From: Flavobacterium sp. 102
Lineage (GTDB): Bacteria; Bacteroidota; Bacteroidia; Flavobacteriales; Flavobacteriaceae
Direction: 5' to 3'
Length of the DNA stretch: 64,000 nucleotides
NCBI RefSeq assembly: GCF_003634615.1
Contig: NZ_RBKX01000001.1
Span: forward strand, 3,472,001 to 3,536,000
The notes beneath the pieces were generated by a model. It saw nothing but the letters and a program-made list of their open reading frames with translations. It was not told where the DNA came from and made no database searches. How positions within the stretch are numbered: position 1 is the stretch's first letter; each line of letters starts with the position of its first letter. Made by a program: the position numbers and the translations under genes. This document shows positions 15,272 through 24,462 of the stretch, piece after piece.

Positions 15272-16144
15272 ATGCAATTTATTGTCTTTATTCTTCTTTA
15301 TCCTTTACTTTGGTTGATCTCTATATTACCTTTCAGATTATTATATATTGTCTCCGATGCTGTTTACGTTTTGGTCTATTATGTTATCCGATATAGAAGA
15401 AAAATTGTTAGACAAAATATAACTTTAGCTCTACCACATTTGTCTAAAAAAGAACAATTAGCGGTCGAAAAAGAATCCTATCGTCACCTGTGCGACATGT
15501 TCTTGGAAATGATAAAAACAATGACCATTTCAGAGAAAGAAATGGACAAGCGATTCACTTTTACCAATTTAGAATTGTATCAAGAATTAGAAAAAGAACA
15601 AAAAAGCATAGCCTTAATGTGTGCTCATTATGCCAGTTACGAATGGGTGGTTTCTATGAACAAACACATCTCTTTCGAAGGTTATGCCATTTATAAAAAG
15701 GTAGCCAACAAACACTTTGACAAATTGGTAAAGGACATCCGCTCTAAATTCAAAGCAACATTAATTACCACTAGAGAGACTATTCCAACCGTTGAAAAAA
15801 ATTATAAAACAAAACACCTAGGCATCTATGGTTTTGCCAGCGACCAATCGCCACAATTAAGTAAAACACACCATTGGGGAACATTTATGGGCATTGAAAC
15901 TCCGATACATACCGGTGCCGAAATGTTAGCCAAACGCTATGACATGAATGTGATTTTTTTACGCACCCAGAAAATAAAACGCGGTTATTATCAAGCTACG
16001 TTTGAATTGATGTTTAAAAACCCAAAAGAAGTACCTAACTATGAAATATCGGATGAGTTTTTAAGACGTGTAGAAAAACAAATCTACGAAGCACCCGAAT
16101 ATTATTTGTGGACACATAAGCGTTGGAAACACAAGAAGAAATAG
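15272..16144 (+). CDS. LpxL/HtrB-type lipid A acyltransferase
   Basis: This encodes 290 residues. An N-terminal membrane anchor (residues 1-38) is followed by the acyltransferase domain. The catalytic HX4E motif is at His119-Glu124 (HYASYE), and a second block reads FASDQSPQ with FMGIETPIHTGAEMLA, matching the lysophospholipid/lipid A acyltransferase family. It would add a secondary acyl chain to lipid A (or another lipid) at the inner membrane. The motif has Glu where many family members have Asp, which is common in Bacteroidota. The gene ends 21 bases before the convergent aminotransferase gene. Confidence 0.88.
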   Translation: MQFIVFILLYPLLWLISILPFRLLYIVSDAVYVLVYYVIRYRRKIVRQNITLALPHLSKKEQLAVEKESYRHLCDMFLEMIKTMTISEKEMDKRFTFTNLELYQELEKEQKSIALMCAHYASYEWVVSMNKHISFEGYAIYKKVANKHFDKLVKDIRSKFKATLITTRETIPTVEKNYKTKHLGIYGFASDQSPQLSKTHHWGTFMGIETPIHTGAEMLAKRYDMNVIFLRTQKIKRGYYQATFELMFKNPKEVPNYEISDEFLRRVEKQIYEAPEYYLWTHKRWKHKKK

Positions 16145-16165
16145 ACCGCAGAAAACAGATTTCAG

Positions 16166-17653
16166 TTATTTAGTGGTGAACCAAGATTTTACCATTGCTA
16201 ATTCTGAATGTTTGGCGTTTTTGTGATTGAACTCGTTGGTTTTTGAGTTGTATTCGTAATCTTTAGCCCAAACTGTATGGTTTTGTGCCAACGATTTTAT
16301 GCTTTCACAAACAAACTGTATTTCTTCTGAAGTTGTTGTCGGGTGAATCGACATTCTAATCCATCCCGGTTTTTTTATTAAGTCGCCTGAGGTAATTTGG
16401 CACACCAAATCATGAGAAGTTTCTTGGTCAACATGCAATAAGAAATGTCCATAAGTTCCGGCACAACTACAACCGCCACGAGTTTGGATTCCGAATCGGT
16501 CGTTTAATAATTTTACGCCCAAATTAAAATGCAAATCGTCAACATAAAACGAAATCACTCCCAATCGGTCTTGGTGTTGATTGGCTAAAATATGAATGTT
16601 TGCTATCGAATTCAATTCGGCAAATACATATTCCACAATTTCATGCTCACGTCCTAAGATGTTTTTCACGCCCATTTGTTCTTTCAACTGAATCGCTAAA
16701 GCGGTTTTAATCACTTGCAAAAACCCGGGTGTTCCACCATCTTCACGGTCTTCAATATTATCTATGTATTTGTGTTCGCCCCAAGGATTTGTCCAAGAAA
16801 CCGTTCCGCCACCAGGACAATCTGGCACATTATTTTTGTATAAATTTTTATTAAAAATCAACACGCCTGAAGTTCCGGGACCACCCAGAAATTTGTGTGG
16901 TGAAAAGAAAATAGCGTCTAAATAGCTTTCGTCATCCGGATGCATATCGATTTCAACATAAGGTCCTGAACAAGCAAAATCTACAAAACAAACCCCATTG
17001 TTTTGATGCATTAACTTCGCCACTTCATGATAAGGCGTTCTTATTCCGGTAACATTGGAACAAGACGTAATCGAAGCAATTTTGAAACTTCTGTCTTTGT
17101 ATTTTTCTAATAATGCTTTGAATTCATTCATGCACAACAGACCTTCATCATTCGCCGGAATTACGACTACATCAGCAATCGTTTCCAACCAAGATGTTTG
17201 ATTTGAATGATGTTCCATGTGCGATATGAATACAATTGGTCTTATTGCAGCAGGAATATCAGTAAATGCTTTTAAATTTTCAGGTATTTTTAAGCCCAAG
17301 ATTCTTTGAAACTTATTCACTACGCCTGTCATTCCTGTTCCGTCGTTGATTAAAACGTCATTATCATTGGCATTCACGTGCTTTTTAATAATATGACGGG
17401 CTTCGTGGTAAGCCATGGTCATGGCAGTTCCGGAAATAGTAGTTTCTGTATGTGTATTGGCCACAAAAGGTCCGAACTCATTCATCAATTTTTCCTCTAT
17501 CGGACGGTATAATCTTCCGCTGGCGGTCCAATCTGTATAAATGATTTTCTTCTTTCCGAAAGGAGACTCAAACTCTTGGTCGATTCCAATAATATTTTGG
17601 CGAAATTGTTGGAAATACTGCTCTAAAGCCGTTTGGGTTTCTGTGGTAATCAT
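16166..17653 (-). CDS. Class V aminotransferase-fold PLP enzyme
   Basis: This encodes 495 residues from the ATG at 17653. An earlier ATG at 17674 overlaps the promoter box and would lie upstream of the transcription start, so it is rejected. Class V (cysteine desulfurase-like) features include THTETTISG near the start, HHSNQTSW, CFVDFACSGPYVEIDM and the PLP-lysine segment FFSPHKFLGGPGTSGVL. The later GGCSCAGTYGHFL carries cysteines, as in desulfurase-like enzymes. The substrate is unknown: it could be a desulfurase or a kynureninase-like enzyme. No sulfur-assembly genes are adjacent. Confidence 0.85.
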   Translation of the reverse strand: MITTETQTALEQYFQQFRQNIIGIDQEFESPFGKKKIIYTDWTASGRLYRPIEEKLMNEFGPFVANTHTETTISGTAMTMAYHEARHIIKKHVNANDNDVLINDGTGMTGVVNKFQRILGLKIPENLKAFTDIPAAIRPIVFISHMEHHSNQTSWLETIADVVVIPANDEGLLCMNEFKALLEKYKDRSFKIASITSCSNVTGIRTPYHEVAKLMHQNNGVCFVDFACSGPYVEIDMHPDDESYLDAIFFSPHKFLGGPGTSGVLIFNKNLYKNNVPDCPGGGTVSWTNPWGEHKYIDNIEDREDGGTPGFLQVIKTALAIQLKEQMGVKNILGREHEIVEYVFAELNSIANIHILANQHQDRLGVISFYVDDLHFNLGVKLLNDRFGIQTRGGCSCAGTYGHFLLHVDQETSHDLVCQITSGDLIKKPGWIRMSIHPTTTSEEIQFVCESIKSLAQNHTVWAKDYEYNSKTNEFNHKNAKHSELAMVKSWFTTK

Positions 17654-17671
17654 AATGCAACTATTTGTGTT

Positions 17672-17679
17672 CAAAGATA
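17672..17679 (-). promoter_or_regulatory. -7 promoter box
   Basis: On the minus strand it reads TATCTTTG, a perfect TAnnTTTG, 18 bases from the ATG at 17653. It decides the start codon of the aminotransferase. Confidence 0.75.
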
Positions 17680-17795
17680 CATTATTTTTAATTTTAGGTC
17701 AAAAAAAATACTATTTATTGATAAATTCACAAAAGTCTAATAGGTTTTAAACCTTAACTGTTGGAGATAAGTCTTAACTAGAAATCTCTTTGAAT

Positions 17796-18611
17796 ATGAA
17801 AAAAAGTTTATCCCTGCTGATGGTTGTACTAGGAATAACCACAGGTTTTAGTCAAGAAGACAATCGTCCTGTAAATACCGGTGATGATTTTAGTTTGGAA
17901 GGTGCTTTGGCCCTATTTAAAAAAGCCAACTCCTTAGAAGAATTTGAAAAACTCCTCAACGAGGAAAACAACCATGTCAATAATCTTGATCTCAATAACG
18001 ATAACGATATTGATTACATTGTTGTGGAAGACATCAAAGAAGGAGATTCTCATGTTATCCTTCTGAGTACTTATCTCAATGAAAAAGAAAAACAAGATAT
18101 TGCCACCATTGGCATTGAAAAAACCGGTGTAAGCCAAGCAGCACTTCAGATTGAAGGGGACAAAGATTTATATCCCGAAAATACCATCGTTGAGCCAATT
18201 GATGAAAAAGAAGCGATTAAAAGTTCTAAAGGTGGACCTGATGTCCTTGAAATAGACATTCAAATAGTTTCCGTCAATGTTTGGCTTTGGCCAAGTGTGC
18301 GCTTTTTATACGCTCCAAATTATGTGGTTTGGGTTTCCCCTTACCGTTGGAGAAACTATCCTCGTTGGTGGAAACCTTGGCGACCAATTTCACACCCCGT
18401 ATTTTATGCCCATTGTGCGCCACACCGCGTTTATTATCGTCCAGTAACTACGCGCAGAGTAGTTGTTGCTCGCAAAACTTATAGTTCCAGAAGACATTCC
18501 TCTACTTTAGTGGTGCACAATCGCCGTGGAACTACAGTGATTCACAAAAACAAAAGAGGCAATGTAAAAGCCGTGAAAGTAAGAAGAACTCCGGTAAGAG
18601 GAAGAAGATAA
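17796..18611 (+). CDS. Exported protein with acidic and Trp/Arg-rich halves
   Basis: This encodes 271 residues. A signal peptide (KKSLSLLMVVLGITTGFSQ) is followed by an acidic N-terminal half containing DLNNDNDIDY near residue 67, which resembles a calcium-binding loop. The C-terminal half is strikingly basic and aromatic, with clustered Trp, Tyr, Arg and His (PYRWRNYPRWWKPWRP) and a tail of Arg/Lys/Val repeats. Similar two-part proteins occur in Flavobacteria without known function. It lies just upstream of the DUF1800/DUF1501 pair with a 4-base gap and may be co-transcribed with it. Confidence 0.75.
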   Translation: MKKSLSLLMVVLGITTGFSQEDNRPVNTGDDFSLEGALALFKKANSLEEFEKLLNEENNHVNNLDLNNDNDIDYIVVEDIKEGDSHVILLSTYLNEKEKQDIATIGIEKTGVSQAALQIEGDKDLYPENTIVEPIDEKEAIKSSKGGPDVLEIDIQIVSVNVWLWPSVRFLYAPNYVVWVSPYRWRNYPRWWKPWRPISHPVFYAHCAPHRVYYRPVTTRRVVVARKTYSSRRHSSTLVVHNRRGTTVIHKNKRGNVKAVKVRRTPVRGRR

Positions 18612-18615
18612 AATT

Positions 18616-20007
18616 ATGAACAAGAACTCTCTTTGGTCTTTACGTTTAGGTTTCTCGGGAAAGCAAAGTAATCTCATTCAAAATATGGGGCTCCCAAAGT
18701 TTCTCGAGCAATCTTATGCCTCAAAATTGGACAAAAACGTGCCTTCTTTTTTAAACAATAGTCCAAAATCAATTCAAGAATTAAGAGCCAAACGACAAGC
18801 ACTAAAAAGTACTTCTCCCGAAGAAGCCAAAGAATTACTCAAAATAGAACTCCAAGTTTCTCAAGAAATGAAAGCTTGGTGGTTAGAAAAAATGATAACC
18901 GAAGAATTTCCGCTGCGCGAAAAAATGACATGTTTTTGGCACAACCATTTTGTTTCCACTTTTCAAAAGGTAAAAGTCAATCATTGGGTTTTTCAGCACA
19001 ACCAATTGCTTCGTGAAAATGCTTTCAGCAACTTCAAAACCCTGACCAAGCAAATCATCCAAACCAATGCCATGGTTCGTTATTTGGACAATGTCGACAA
19101 TCGAAGAGATAAAATTAACGAAAACCTCAGCCGAGAATTATTAGAATTATTTACGCTCGGCATTGGGAATTACACCGAAGATGATATTAAAAATGGTGCT
19201 AAAGGTTTGGCCGGATTAAACATAGGTGAAGACCAAGCCATTTATCGCAAAATTCTTGAGAACAACGATACGATTACTTATTTTGGTAAAACCGGCAAAT
19301 TCAAAGCAGATGAAATGGTTGATATTATTTTCGAACAAAAAGCGGTTCCTTACTTATTGACGCGAAAAATACTAAAGTGGTTTATCTATGACAACCCATC
19401 GGAAGCATTGGTAGAATATTATGGTGATTATTTCCGAAAAGTAGATTTTGAAATCAAACCGTTGCTAACGAAAATCTTCACGGAAGAATTCGCCAAAGAC
19501 AATGCCGGAAGCAAAATCAAAGACCCATTGGTTTACATTATACAATTGATGCACGAGTTAAAAGTCGAGCAATTGAACCCGAAACTTATTGCATTTTACC
19601 TTAAACAACAAGGCATGGATTTGTTCAATCAACCTAATGTAAAAGGTTGGAATGGTGGCAAAGAATGGCTAACATCCCAAATCTATTTGCAACGCAACAA
19701 TGCCGCCGATTTACTTTGCAACGGCAAAAGTTTGAGCCGAAGAAAACAATTCAACGATGATGAGATGATTAATGAAAGTATGAACCAATTGGTGAAAGTA
19801 AAACTGAACTGGAACAAAACCGGCAACAACAAAACCATCATAGCCGAGCTTTCAGACAGATTGTTATTTCATACTGATGACAATTTGCAGAAAGATTTTG
19901 AAGCGATTTTAAAATACGATTTTAATCCCAAAGCTGAGAATGCCGATTCTGCCGTATTGCGATTGTTCAATGCGATGATAAAAACACCCGAATACCAATT
20001 GATTTAG
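18616..20007 (+). CDS. DUF1800 family protein
   Basis: This encodes 463 residues. FWHNHFVSTFQKV, then AMVRYLDN and NENLSRELLELFTLGIGNYTE, are the family signature. DUF1800 proteins nearly always pair with DUF1501 proteins, as here with a 2-base gap. Their reaction is unknown; the pair has been proposed to act in the envelope. No signal peptide is evident, so export of this member, if any, must be by another route. Many Asn and Lys codons match its neighbours. Confidence 0.92.
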   Translation: MNKNSLWSLRLGFSGKQSNLIQNMGLPKFLEQSYASKLDKNVPSFLNNSPKSIQELRAKRQALKSTSPEEAKELLKIELQVSQEMKAWWLEKMITEEFPLREKMTCFWHNHFVSTFQKVKVNHWVFQHNQLLRENAFSNFKTLTKQIIQTNAMVRYLDNVDNRRDKINENLSRELLELFTLGIGNYTEDDIKNGAKGLAGLNIGEDQAIYRKILENNDTITYFGKTGKFKADEMVDIIFEQKAVPYLLTRKILKWFIYDNPSEALVEYYGDYFRKVDFEIKPLLTKIFTEEFAKDNAGSKIKDPLVYIIQLMHELKVEQLNPKLIAFYLKQQGMDLFNQPNVKGWNGGKEWLTSQIYLQRNNAADLLCNGKSLSRRKQFNDDEMINESMNQLVKVKLNWNKTGNNKTIIAELSDRLLFHTDDNLQKDFEAILKYDFNPKAENADSAVLRLFNAMIKTPEYQLI

Positions 20008-20009
20008 CC

Positions 20010-21179
20010 ATGAACAGAAGAAACTTTTTATCGTTGACAGGCACATTTACCGGCGGTGCTTTATTGCTGCCCGATTTCCTTCATGCTTTCGGAAGTCAGA
20101 CGAACTTGGTGATTGGAGAACAATGTTTGGTCTTCATTCAATTAAACGGCGGCAATGACGGTTTGAACACATTTATTCCGTTTGAGAATCCTTTGTATTA
20201 TGATTTGCGTCCCAAAATCGCGCTTCCTAAAGACACTATCATCAGCAAAAACAAAGGCATGGCGTTTCATCCGGCGTTGAAAGATTTTGCGAACATGCAG
20301 CAAAACGGTGACTTGAGCATCATTCAAAACGTAGGTTATCCTGAACCGAATCGCTCGCATTTTCGCAGTCAGGAAATTTGGCAAACCGCTTCGGATTCGA
20401 AACAATATTTAGATGAAGGTTGGCTCGGACGTTACCTCGATTTGCAATGTAAAGACCACCAACCTACAGCCGGCGTGAATTTGGATTCGATAGATAATTT
20501 GGCGCTAAAAGGTAACGAACCCAATTTCATTACTGTCAAAGATCCAAATCGTTTTAAAATCAGAACTGACAATAACGATACTGTAAAACTTTCCGATAAT
20601 CCGCAGTTAGATTTTGTTCGAAAAATTGCCAATTCAGTTTCCGAAGGTTCGGATGAAATTCAGAAAGCGATTGCGAAATCAACTACAGAAATGAGTTATC
20701 CTAAAACCAATTTGGGCAAAAATTTAGAATGGATTGCCAGATTAATCAAAGGAAATTTGAACTCCAAAGTCTATTACACTTCTCAAAATGGTTATGATAC
20801 TCATGACAATCAGTTGAACATCCACCAACGCAATTTAACAGAATTGAACGATGCAGTTTTTAGCTTTTATACCGATTTGAAAAAAGCCAAATTATTGCAA
20901 AATGTAACCCTAGTGGTTTTCTCAGAATTTGGGAGAAGAGTCAAAGACAACGGTAACGGAACCGACCATGGAACCGCCGCTCCGATGTTTATCATTGGCG
21001 GAAACAACACCGGAAAAGTCATCGGTAACAATCCCAATCTAAGCGATTTAGATAATGGTGATTTAAAACATGAAACCGACTTTAGAAGCGTTTATGCCGG
21101 TTTACTTCAGAGCAAAATGAATTTTGATTATGCCAAAATCGGGATTACTGCTCCACCGATAAAAGGGTTGTTTTTCTAA
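20010..21179 (+). CDS. DUF1501 family protein (Tat-type signal)
   Basis: This encodes 389 residues. The start MNRRNFLSLTGTFTGGALLL is a twin-arginine-like export signal. LVFIQLNGGNDGLNTFIP, the PEPNRSHFRSQEIWQTA block and DNGNGTDHGTAAPMFIIGG are typical of DUF1501, a family with an alkaline phosphatase/sulfatase-like fold. It would act in the periplasm or be surface-associated. The catalytic role is unknown. It is the second gene of the DUF1800-DUF1501 unit, ending before a terminator. Confidence 0.93.
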   Translation: MNRRNFLSLTGTFTGGALLLPDFLHAFGSQTNLVIGEQCLVFIQLNGGNDGLNTFIPFENPLYYDLRPKIALPKDTIISKNKGMAFHPALKDFANMQQNGDLSIIQNVGYPEPNRSHFRSQEIWQTASDSKQYLDEGWLGRYLDLQCKDHQPTAGVNLDSIDNLALKGNEPNFITVKDPNRFKIRTDNNDTVKLSDNPQLDFVRKIANSVSEGSDEIQKAIAKSTTEMSYPKTNLGKNLEWIARLIKGNLNSKVYYTSQNGYDTHDNQLNIHQRNLTELNDAVFSFYTDLKKAKLLQNVTLVVFSEFGRRVKDNGNGTDHGTAAPMFIIGGNNTGKVIGNNPNLSDLDNGDLKHETDFRSVYAGLLQSKMNFDYAKIGITAPPIKGLFF

Positions 21180-21210
21180 TTGTACTATTTATTCCATACA
21201 AAGCTGTAAG

Positions 21211-21236
21211 AAATCCCTATTGTGGGGTTTTTTTTT
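21211..21236 (+). terminator. Terminator
   Basis: AAATCCC pairs with GGGGTTT (one G-T pair) and is followed by a run of T's, ending the DUF1800/DUF1501 transcript. Confidence 0.75.
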
Positions 21237-21286
21237 ACAAATTAATTCCTCATCTTTGGTATTACTAATCAAAACATTAAGGCAAC

Positions 21287-21739
21287 ATGAAAGTTTACGA
21301 ATCAACAGGCACTTTTAACCCGGGTGATGGAACCTTCTCTATTACCATTCAAACTACTGATATCAGTCCGGATGCATTTTATATCAGCCAATATTACAAT
21401 ATATGTAATAAAAATCGATATGCGATAGTGGGCATCCTTCAAACTAAAGATAAAGACGCTACCGATTTTTCTTCCTATCCGCCTAATGAACTGCTTATTC
21501 AGGAAGACGTGCCCTTTGGCGACCTTGACAATTCCTATGTTGTAGCTGGTGACAAAGACATTTGTGACATTACCTCCGCTGACGAAATTGTAGTTTACAT
21601 TCACGACGGGATTGGTTTTGACCCGACAACCAATGAGGATGACAACAAATACATCGAAAACTATAAATTAGGCATTTATGTGCACTTAGCCGGTGGATCA
21701 CCTCCGGGAGTTGGTGGACCAGGTAGTCTAAATGATTAA
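21287..21739 (+). CDS. Hypothetical beta-rich protein
   Basis: This encodes 150 residues. It has no signal peptide or transmembrane segment; it is acidic, beta-rich and ends in a Gly/Pro-rich tail (GGSPPGVGGPG). Four Cys and many Asp residues are present, but no known motif. It overlaps the first possible start of the histidine kinase gene by 8 bases (or ends 10 bases before the preferred start at 21750). It is thus probably co-transcribed with the two-component system and could be a partner or ligand, which is inference. Confidence 0.6.
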   Translation: MKVYESTGTFNPGDGTFSITIQTTDISPDAFYISQYYNICNKNRYAIVGILQTKDKDATDFSSYPPNELLIQEDVPFGDLDNSYVVAGDKDICDITSADEIVVYIHDGIGFDPTTNEDDNKYIENYKLGIYVHLAGGSPPGVGGPGSLND

Positions 21740-21749
21740 ATCTTCTTCT

Positions 21750-23528
21750 ATGAAGTCAAATCCAATTAAATTCATTTTTATAGTGCTATTTTTTTTTAGC
21801 ACGATCATAACTGTTGCTCAAAACGCAGCTTTAAAACAATTTGAATCTGAATTTGACAATCTAGATTATAAAACTCGTTTGGCTGAATTAAAAAAGTTTA
21901 AGCCAGGCGAGCTATCCTTAAAAGACCAAGCGCTTTTTGAACATTTATCGGGTAAAACCCAATACCTAAATAGCTCCGGTGTCGGTGCCGTAGAGCATTT
22001 TGTTAAGTCCAAAGAATTATATCTTCAAGCTAAAGATTTTGATAAAGTAGCCGAGCTGTTAGTAACATTAGCCGAACAAAAAAGTTTGAGTGATTATCAA
22101 TATGCCGATTACAAACCTTTGTTAGATGAAGCTATTATCTATGCCGAAAAAAGTAAGAATCCAAATTTATTATGCAAAACCTATAAACAGATTGGAAAAA
22201 GCATTTATAAGTTGGAACCTCAAAAAGCGATTCGTTTTTTTCAAAAAGCGATTGCAATTGCCAATAAAAACAAGCTATTTGTTCATGAGATTAAGATTAA
22301 TGGCAACATTGGAGTTACCTATTTTGAAGTACTTAATGATTTAAAAAAAGCACATTATTATCATAATTTATCTTTAGAAATAAGTAAAAAACACAATTAT
22401 CAGGAAGGTATAGCTTATGCCTATGTTAATTTTGCAGCCATCTGTCGCAAAGAAAAAAAGTATGACACTGCTTTAGAGTACTATGAAATGGTTCAAGATT
22501 TAAAATTTGACAATTACAGAGCTAATTTTGATCTGCATGTGCTCCAATTCATATCGGATACTTACAAAGAGATGAAGAATTATGAAAAGGCTTTTGAATA
22601 TCTCGATAAGAAAAAAGTGCTTGAGAAAGAACTTAGCGATCAGGAAGAAAATAAAATCATCCGTGACATTAATACCAAATACGAAACCCAAAAGAAAGAA
22701 CTCGAAAACAAAAACCTAAAAATCAAAGACCAACAAAACAAACTGATACTCTACGCGTTTGTTGGTGTGTTTTTGCTTTTTGTGATTGGGGCCTATTTCA
22801 GAATCCTAAACATAAATAAAAAGAAAAGAATTGCCGAGCAAGAAAAACAAATTGAAAGCCAAAAACTAGAAAATGTACTCAAAGACCAAGAGTTGCATGA
22901 AATAGACAAAATGTTAGAAGGTCAGGAAAAAGAACGGCTTAAAATTGCCAATGATTTACACGATAACTTGGGCAGTATTTTAGCCACTTTGCGACTCAAT
23001 TTTCAAAATTTGTACCAACAAAAAGAAGGTATCAATGAAGAAGAACAAGAAATGTTTGCCAAAACAGATGATTTGATTGAAGAAGCTTACCAAAAAGTTC
23101 GTGGTATGGCGCATGCCAAAAATGCCGGTGTAATCGGTAGCGAAGGCTTGGTTCCGGCAGTACAAAATATTGCAAAAAAAGTAGCGATTCCGAATAAACT
23201 TAAAGTACAAGTAATCCCATTTGGCATGACCAAAAGATTAGAAAATGCGCTCGAAGTCACGCTTTTCAGAATGATTCAAGAAATCTTGACCAATACTATT
23301 AAGCACGCTGAAGCCACAGAAATAACCATAAGTTTAACCCAAGATGAAGACAGCATCAACATTCTCATTGAAGACAACGGCAAAGGATTTAATCCAAAAG
23401 CTATTGACAAAAAAGAAGGCATGGGATTGAACAACATCCAAAAGAAAACCGAACAACTCAACGGTACTTTCAGCATAGACAGTTTTGAAGGAAAAGGAAC
23501 TACCATCATTATAGACATCCCAATATGA
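21750..23528 (+). CDS. TPR-containing sensor histidine kinase (HisKA_3 type)
   Basis: This encodes 592 residues from the ATG at 21750, which begins a signal peptide (PIKFIFIVLFFFSTIITVAQ). An ATG at 21732 adds six residues. The periplasmic half holds tetratricopeptide-like helices (about residues 60-300). One transmembrane segment (LILYAFVGVFLLFVIGAYF) precedes a coiled coil, then RLKIANDLHDNLGSILA with the phospho-accepting His near residue 404, and an ATPase domain with EDNGKGFNPKA and GMGLNNIQKK. It phosphorylates the adjacent LuxR-type regulator, whose gene overlaps by 4 bases. Confidence 0.92.
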   Translation: MKSNPIKFIFIVLFFFSTIITVAQNAALKQFESEFDNLDYKTRLAELKKFKPGELSLKDQALFEHLSGKTQYLNSSGVGAVEHFVKSKELYLQAKDFDKVAELLVTLAEQKSLSDYQYADYKPLLDEAIIYAEKSKNPNLLCKTYKQIGKSIYKLEPQKAIRFFQKAIAIANKNKLFVHEIKINGNIGVTYFEVLNDLKKAHYYHNLSLEISKKHNYQEGIAYAYVNFAAICRKEKKYDTALEYYEMVQDLKFDNYRANFDLHVLQFISDTYKEMKNYEKAFEYLDKKKVLEKELSDQEENKIIRDINTKYETQKKELENKNLKIKDQQNKLILYAFVGVFLLFVIGAYFRILNINKKKRIAEQEKQIESQKLENVLKDQELHEIDKMLEGQEKERLKIANDLHDNLGSILATLRLNFQNLYQQKEGINEEEQEMFAKTDDLIEEAYQKVRGMAHAKNAGVIGSEGLVPAVQNIAKKVAIPNKLKVQVIPFGMTKRLENALEVTLFRMIQEILTNTIKHAEATEITISLTQDEDSINILIEDNGKGFNPKAIDKKEGMGLNNIQKKTEQLNGTFSIDSFEGKGTTIIIDIPI

Positions 23529-24139
23529 TAACGCTAATTATTGCCGAAGACCATCAAGCCCTGATTGACGGAATGAAATCATTTCTGAAAAATGAAAATG
23601 ACATCAAAATCATTGGCTATGCTAATGATGGCTTAGCTCTTATAGACATTGCGCGCCTACTCAAACCCAATGTGATTATTACTGATATTCGCATGCCCAA
23701 ATGCGACGGCATCATCGCTACCAAAACCATCAAATCCGAATTGCCACATACCAAAATCATCGCCTTCAGCATGTTTGACCACGACGATGCCATTTCACAA
23801 ATGAAAGAAGCCGGCGCTTCGGGTTATATTATGAAAAACTCTTCCTTACAAACGGTTTTAGATGCGATTCGTGCGGTCAACCAAGGACATTCTTATTTTG
23901 TCAATGAAACAGATAATGAATACGAAACACCCAAAAATGAATTGTTCTTTAGCTCACGCGAAAAAGAAATCCTACAATTAATTGCAGAAGGAAAATCATC
24001 ACAAGAAATAGCTGAAACCCTCTTTATTGAGAAATCAACTGTCGATTCACACCGTAAAAACATGTCAAAAAAAATTAAAGTTATAGGAAAAACCGATTTA
24101 ACAAAATTCGCTTTAGAGCGCAAATACGACTATTTGTAG
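23525..24139 (+). CDS. LuxR/NarL-family response regulator
   Basis: This encodes 204 residues. The receiver domain starts LIIAEDHQALIDGM with the phosphorylated Asp54 in IITDIRMP and Lys in GYIMKNSS. The C-terminal HTH carries SSREKEILQLIAEGKSSQEIA and TVDSHRKNM, typical of NarL/LuxR regulators. It is the partner of the TPR histidine kinase, whose gene it overlaps by 4 bases. The signal and target genes are not visible in sequence. A terminator follows at 24165. Confidence 0.95.
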   Translation: MITLIIAEDHQALIDGMKSFLKNENDIKIIGYANDGLALIDIARLLKPNVIITDIRMPKCDGIIATKTIKSELPHTKIIAFSMFDHDDAISQMKEAGASGYIMKNSSLQTVLDAIRAVNQGHSYFVNETDNEYETPKNELFFSSREKEILQLIAEGKSSQEIAETLFIEKSTVDSHRKNMSKKIKVIGKTDLTKFALERKYDYL

Positions 24140-24164
24140 TAAATTTACATAAGAATCACGATAA

Positions 24165-24192
24165 AAAATCCCCATTGATGGGGATTTTTTTT
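24165..24192 (+). terminator. Terminator
   Basis: AAAATCCCCAT pairs with ATGGGGATTTT around TG, followed by nine T's, ending the two-component operon. Confidence 0.88.
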
Positions 24193-24195
24193 TTG

Positions 24196-24462
24196 GATTT
24201 CTTTCCCGAATTTTAAACAATCAAAAAAAAGAAATATTTGATTCTTGATTGGTTGTAAAATAAAGCCGTTGTCAATAAACTTTCTTAGTGGTATTTGAAG
24301 GGTATATTTAGGGTTAGATTTTACAAAAAACAATTAGATTCATAATAATTTAAGTTTTGGTTAGTTAATAAGAAGAATCCTGCCCGCTTAAGCAAAAATT
24401 TTAGTGGTATTTGATAGTTGTATTAAGGGCAGGTTTTTTTATCCATAAATTAAAATCAATAT
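24196..24462. other. Intergenic region with paired degenerate repeats
   Basis: No gene is seen. A segment starting at 24283 (TCTTAGTGGTATTTGAAGGG) reappears about 75 percent identical at 24399. The second copy ends in GGGCAGG plus seven T's, and GGGCAGG pairs with CCTGCCC at 24379-24385. This looks like a small structured RNA or leader that ends 22 bases before the next gene. Confidence 0.5.
24379..24440 (+). terminator. Putative structured RNA or attenuator ending in T-run
   Basis: CCTGCCC at 24379-24385 pairs with GGGCAGG at 24427-24433 over a 41-base loop, followed by seven T's just upstream of the ATG at 24463. It could be the 3' end of a small RNA or a leader attenuator for the membrane protein gene. 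Confidence 0.45.
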
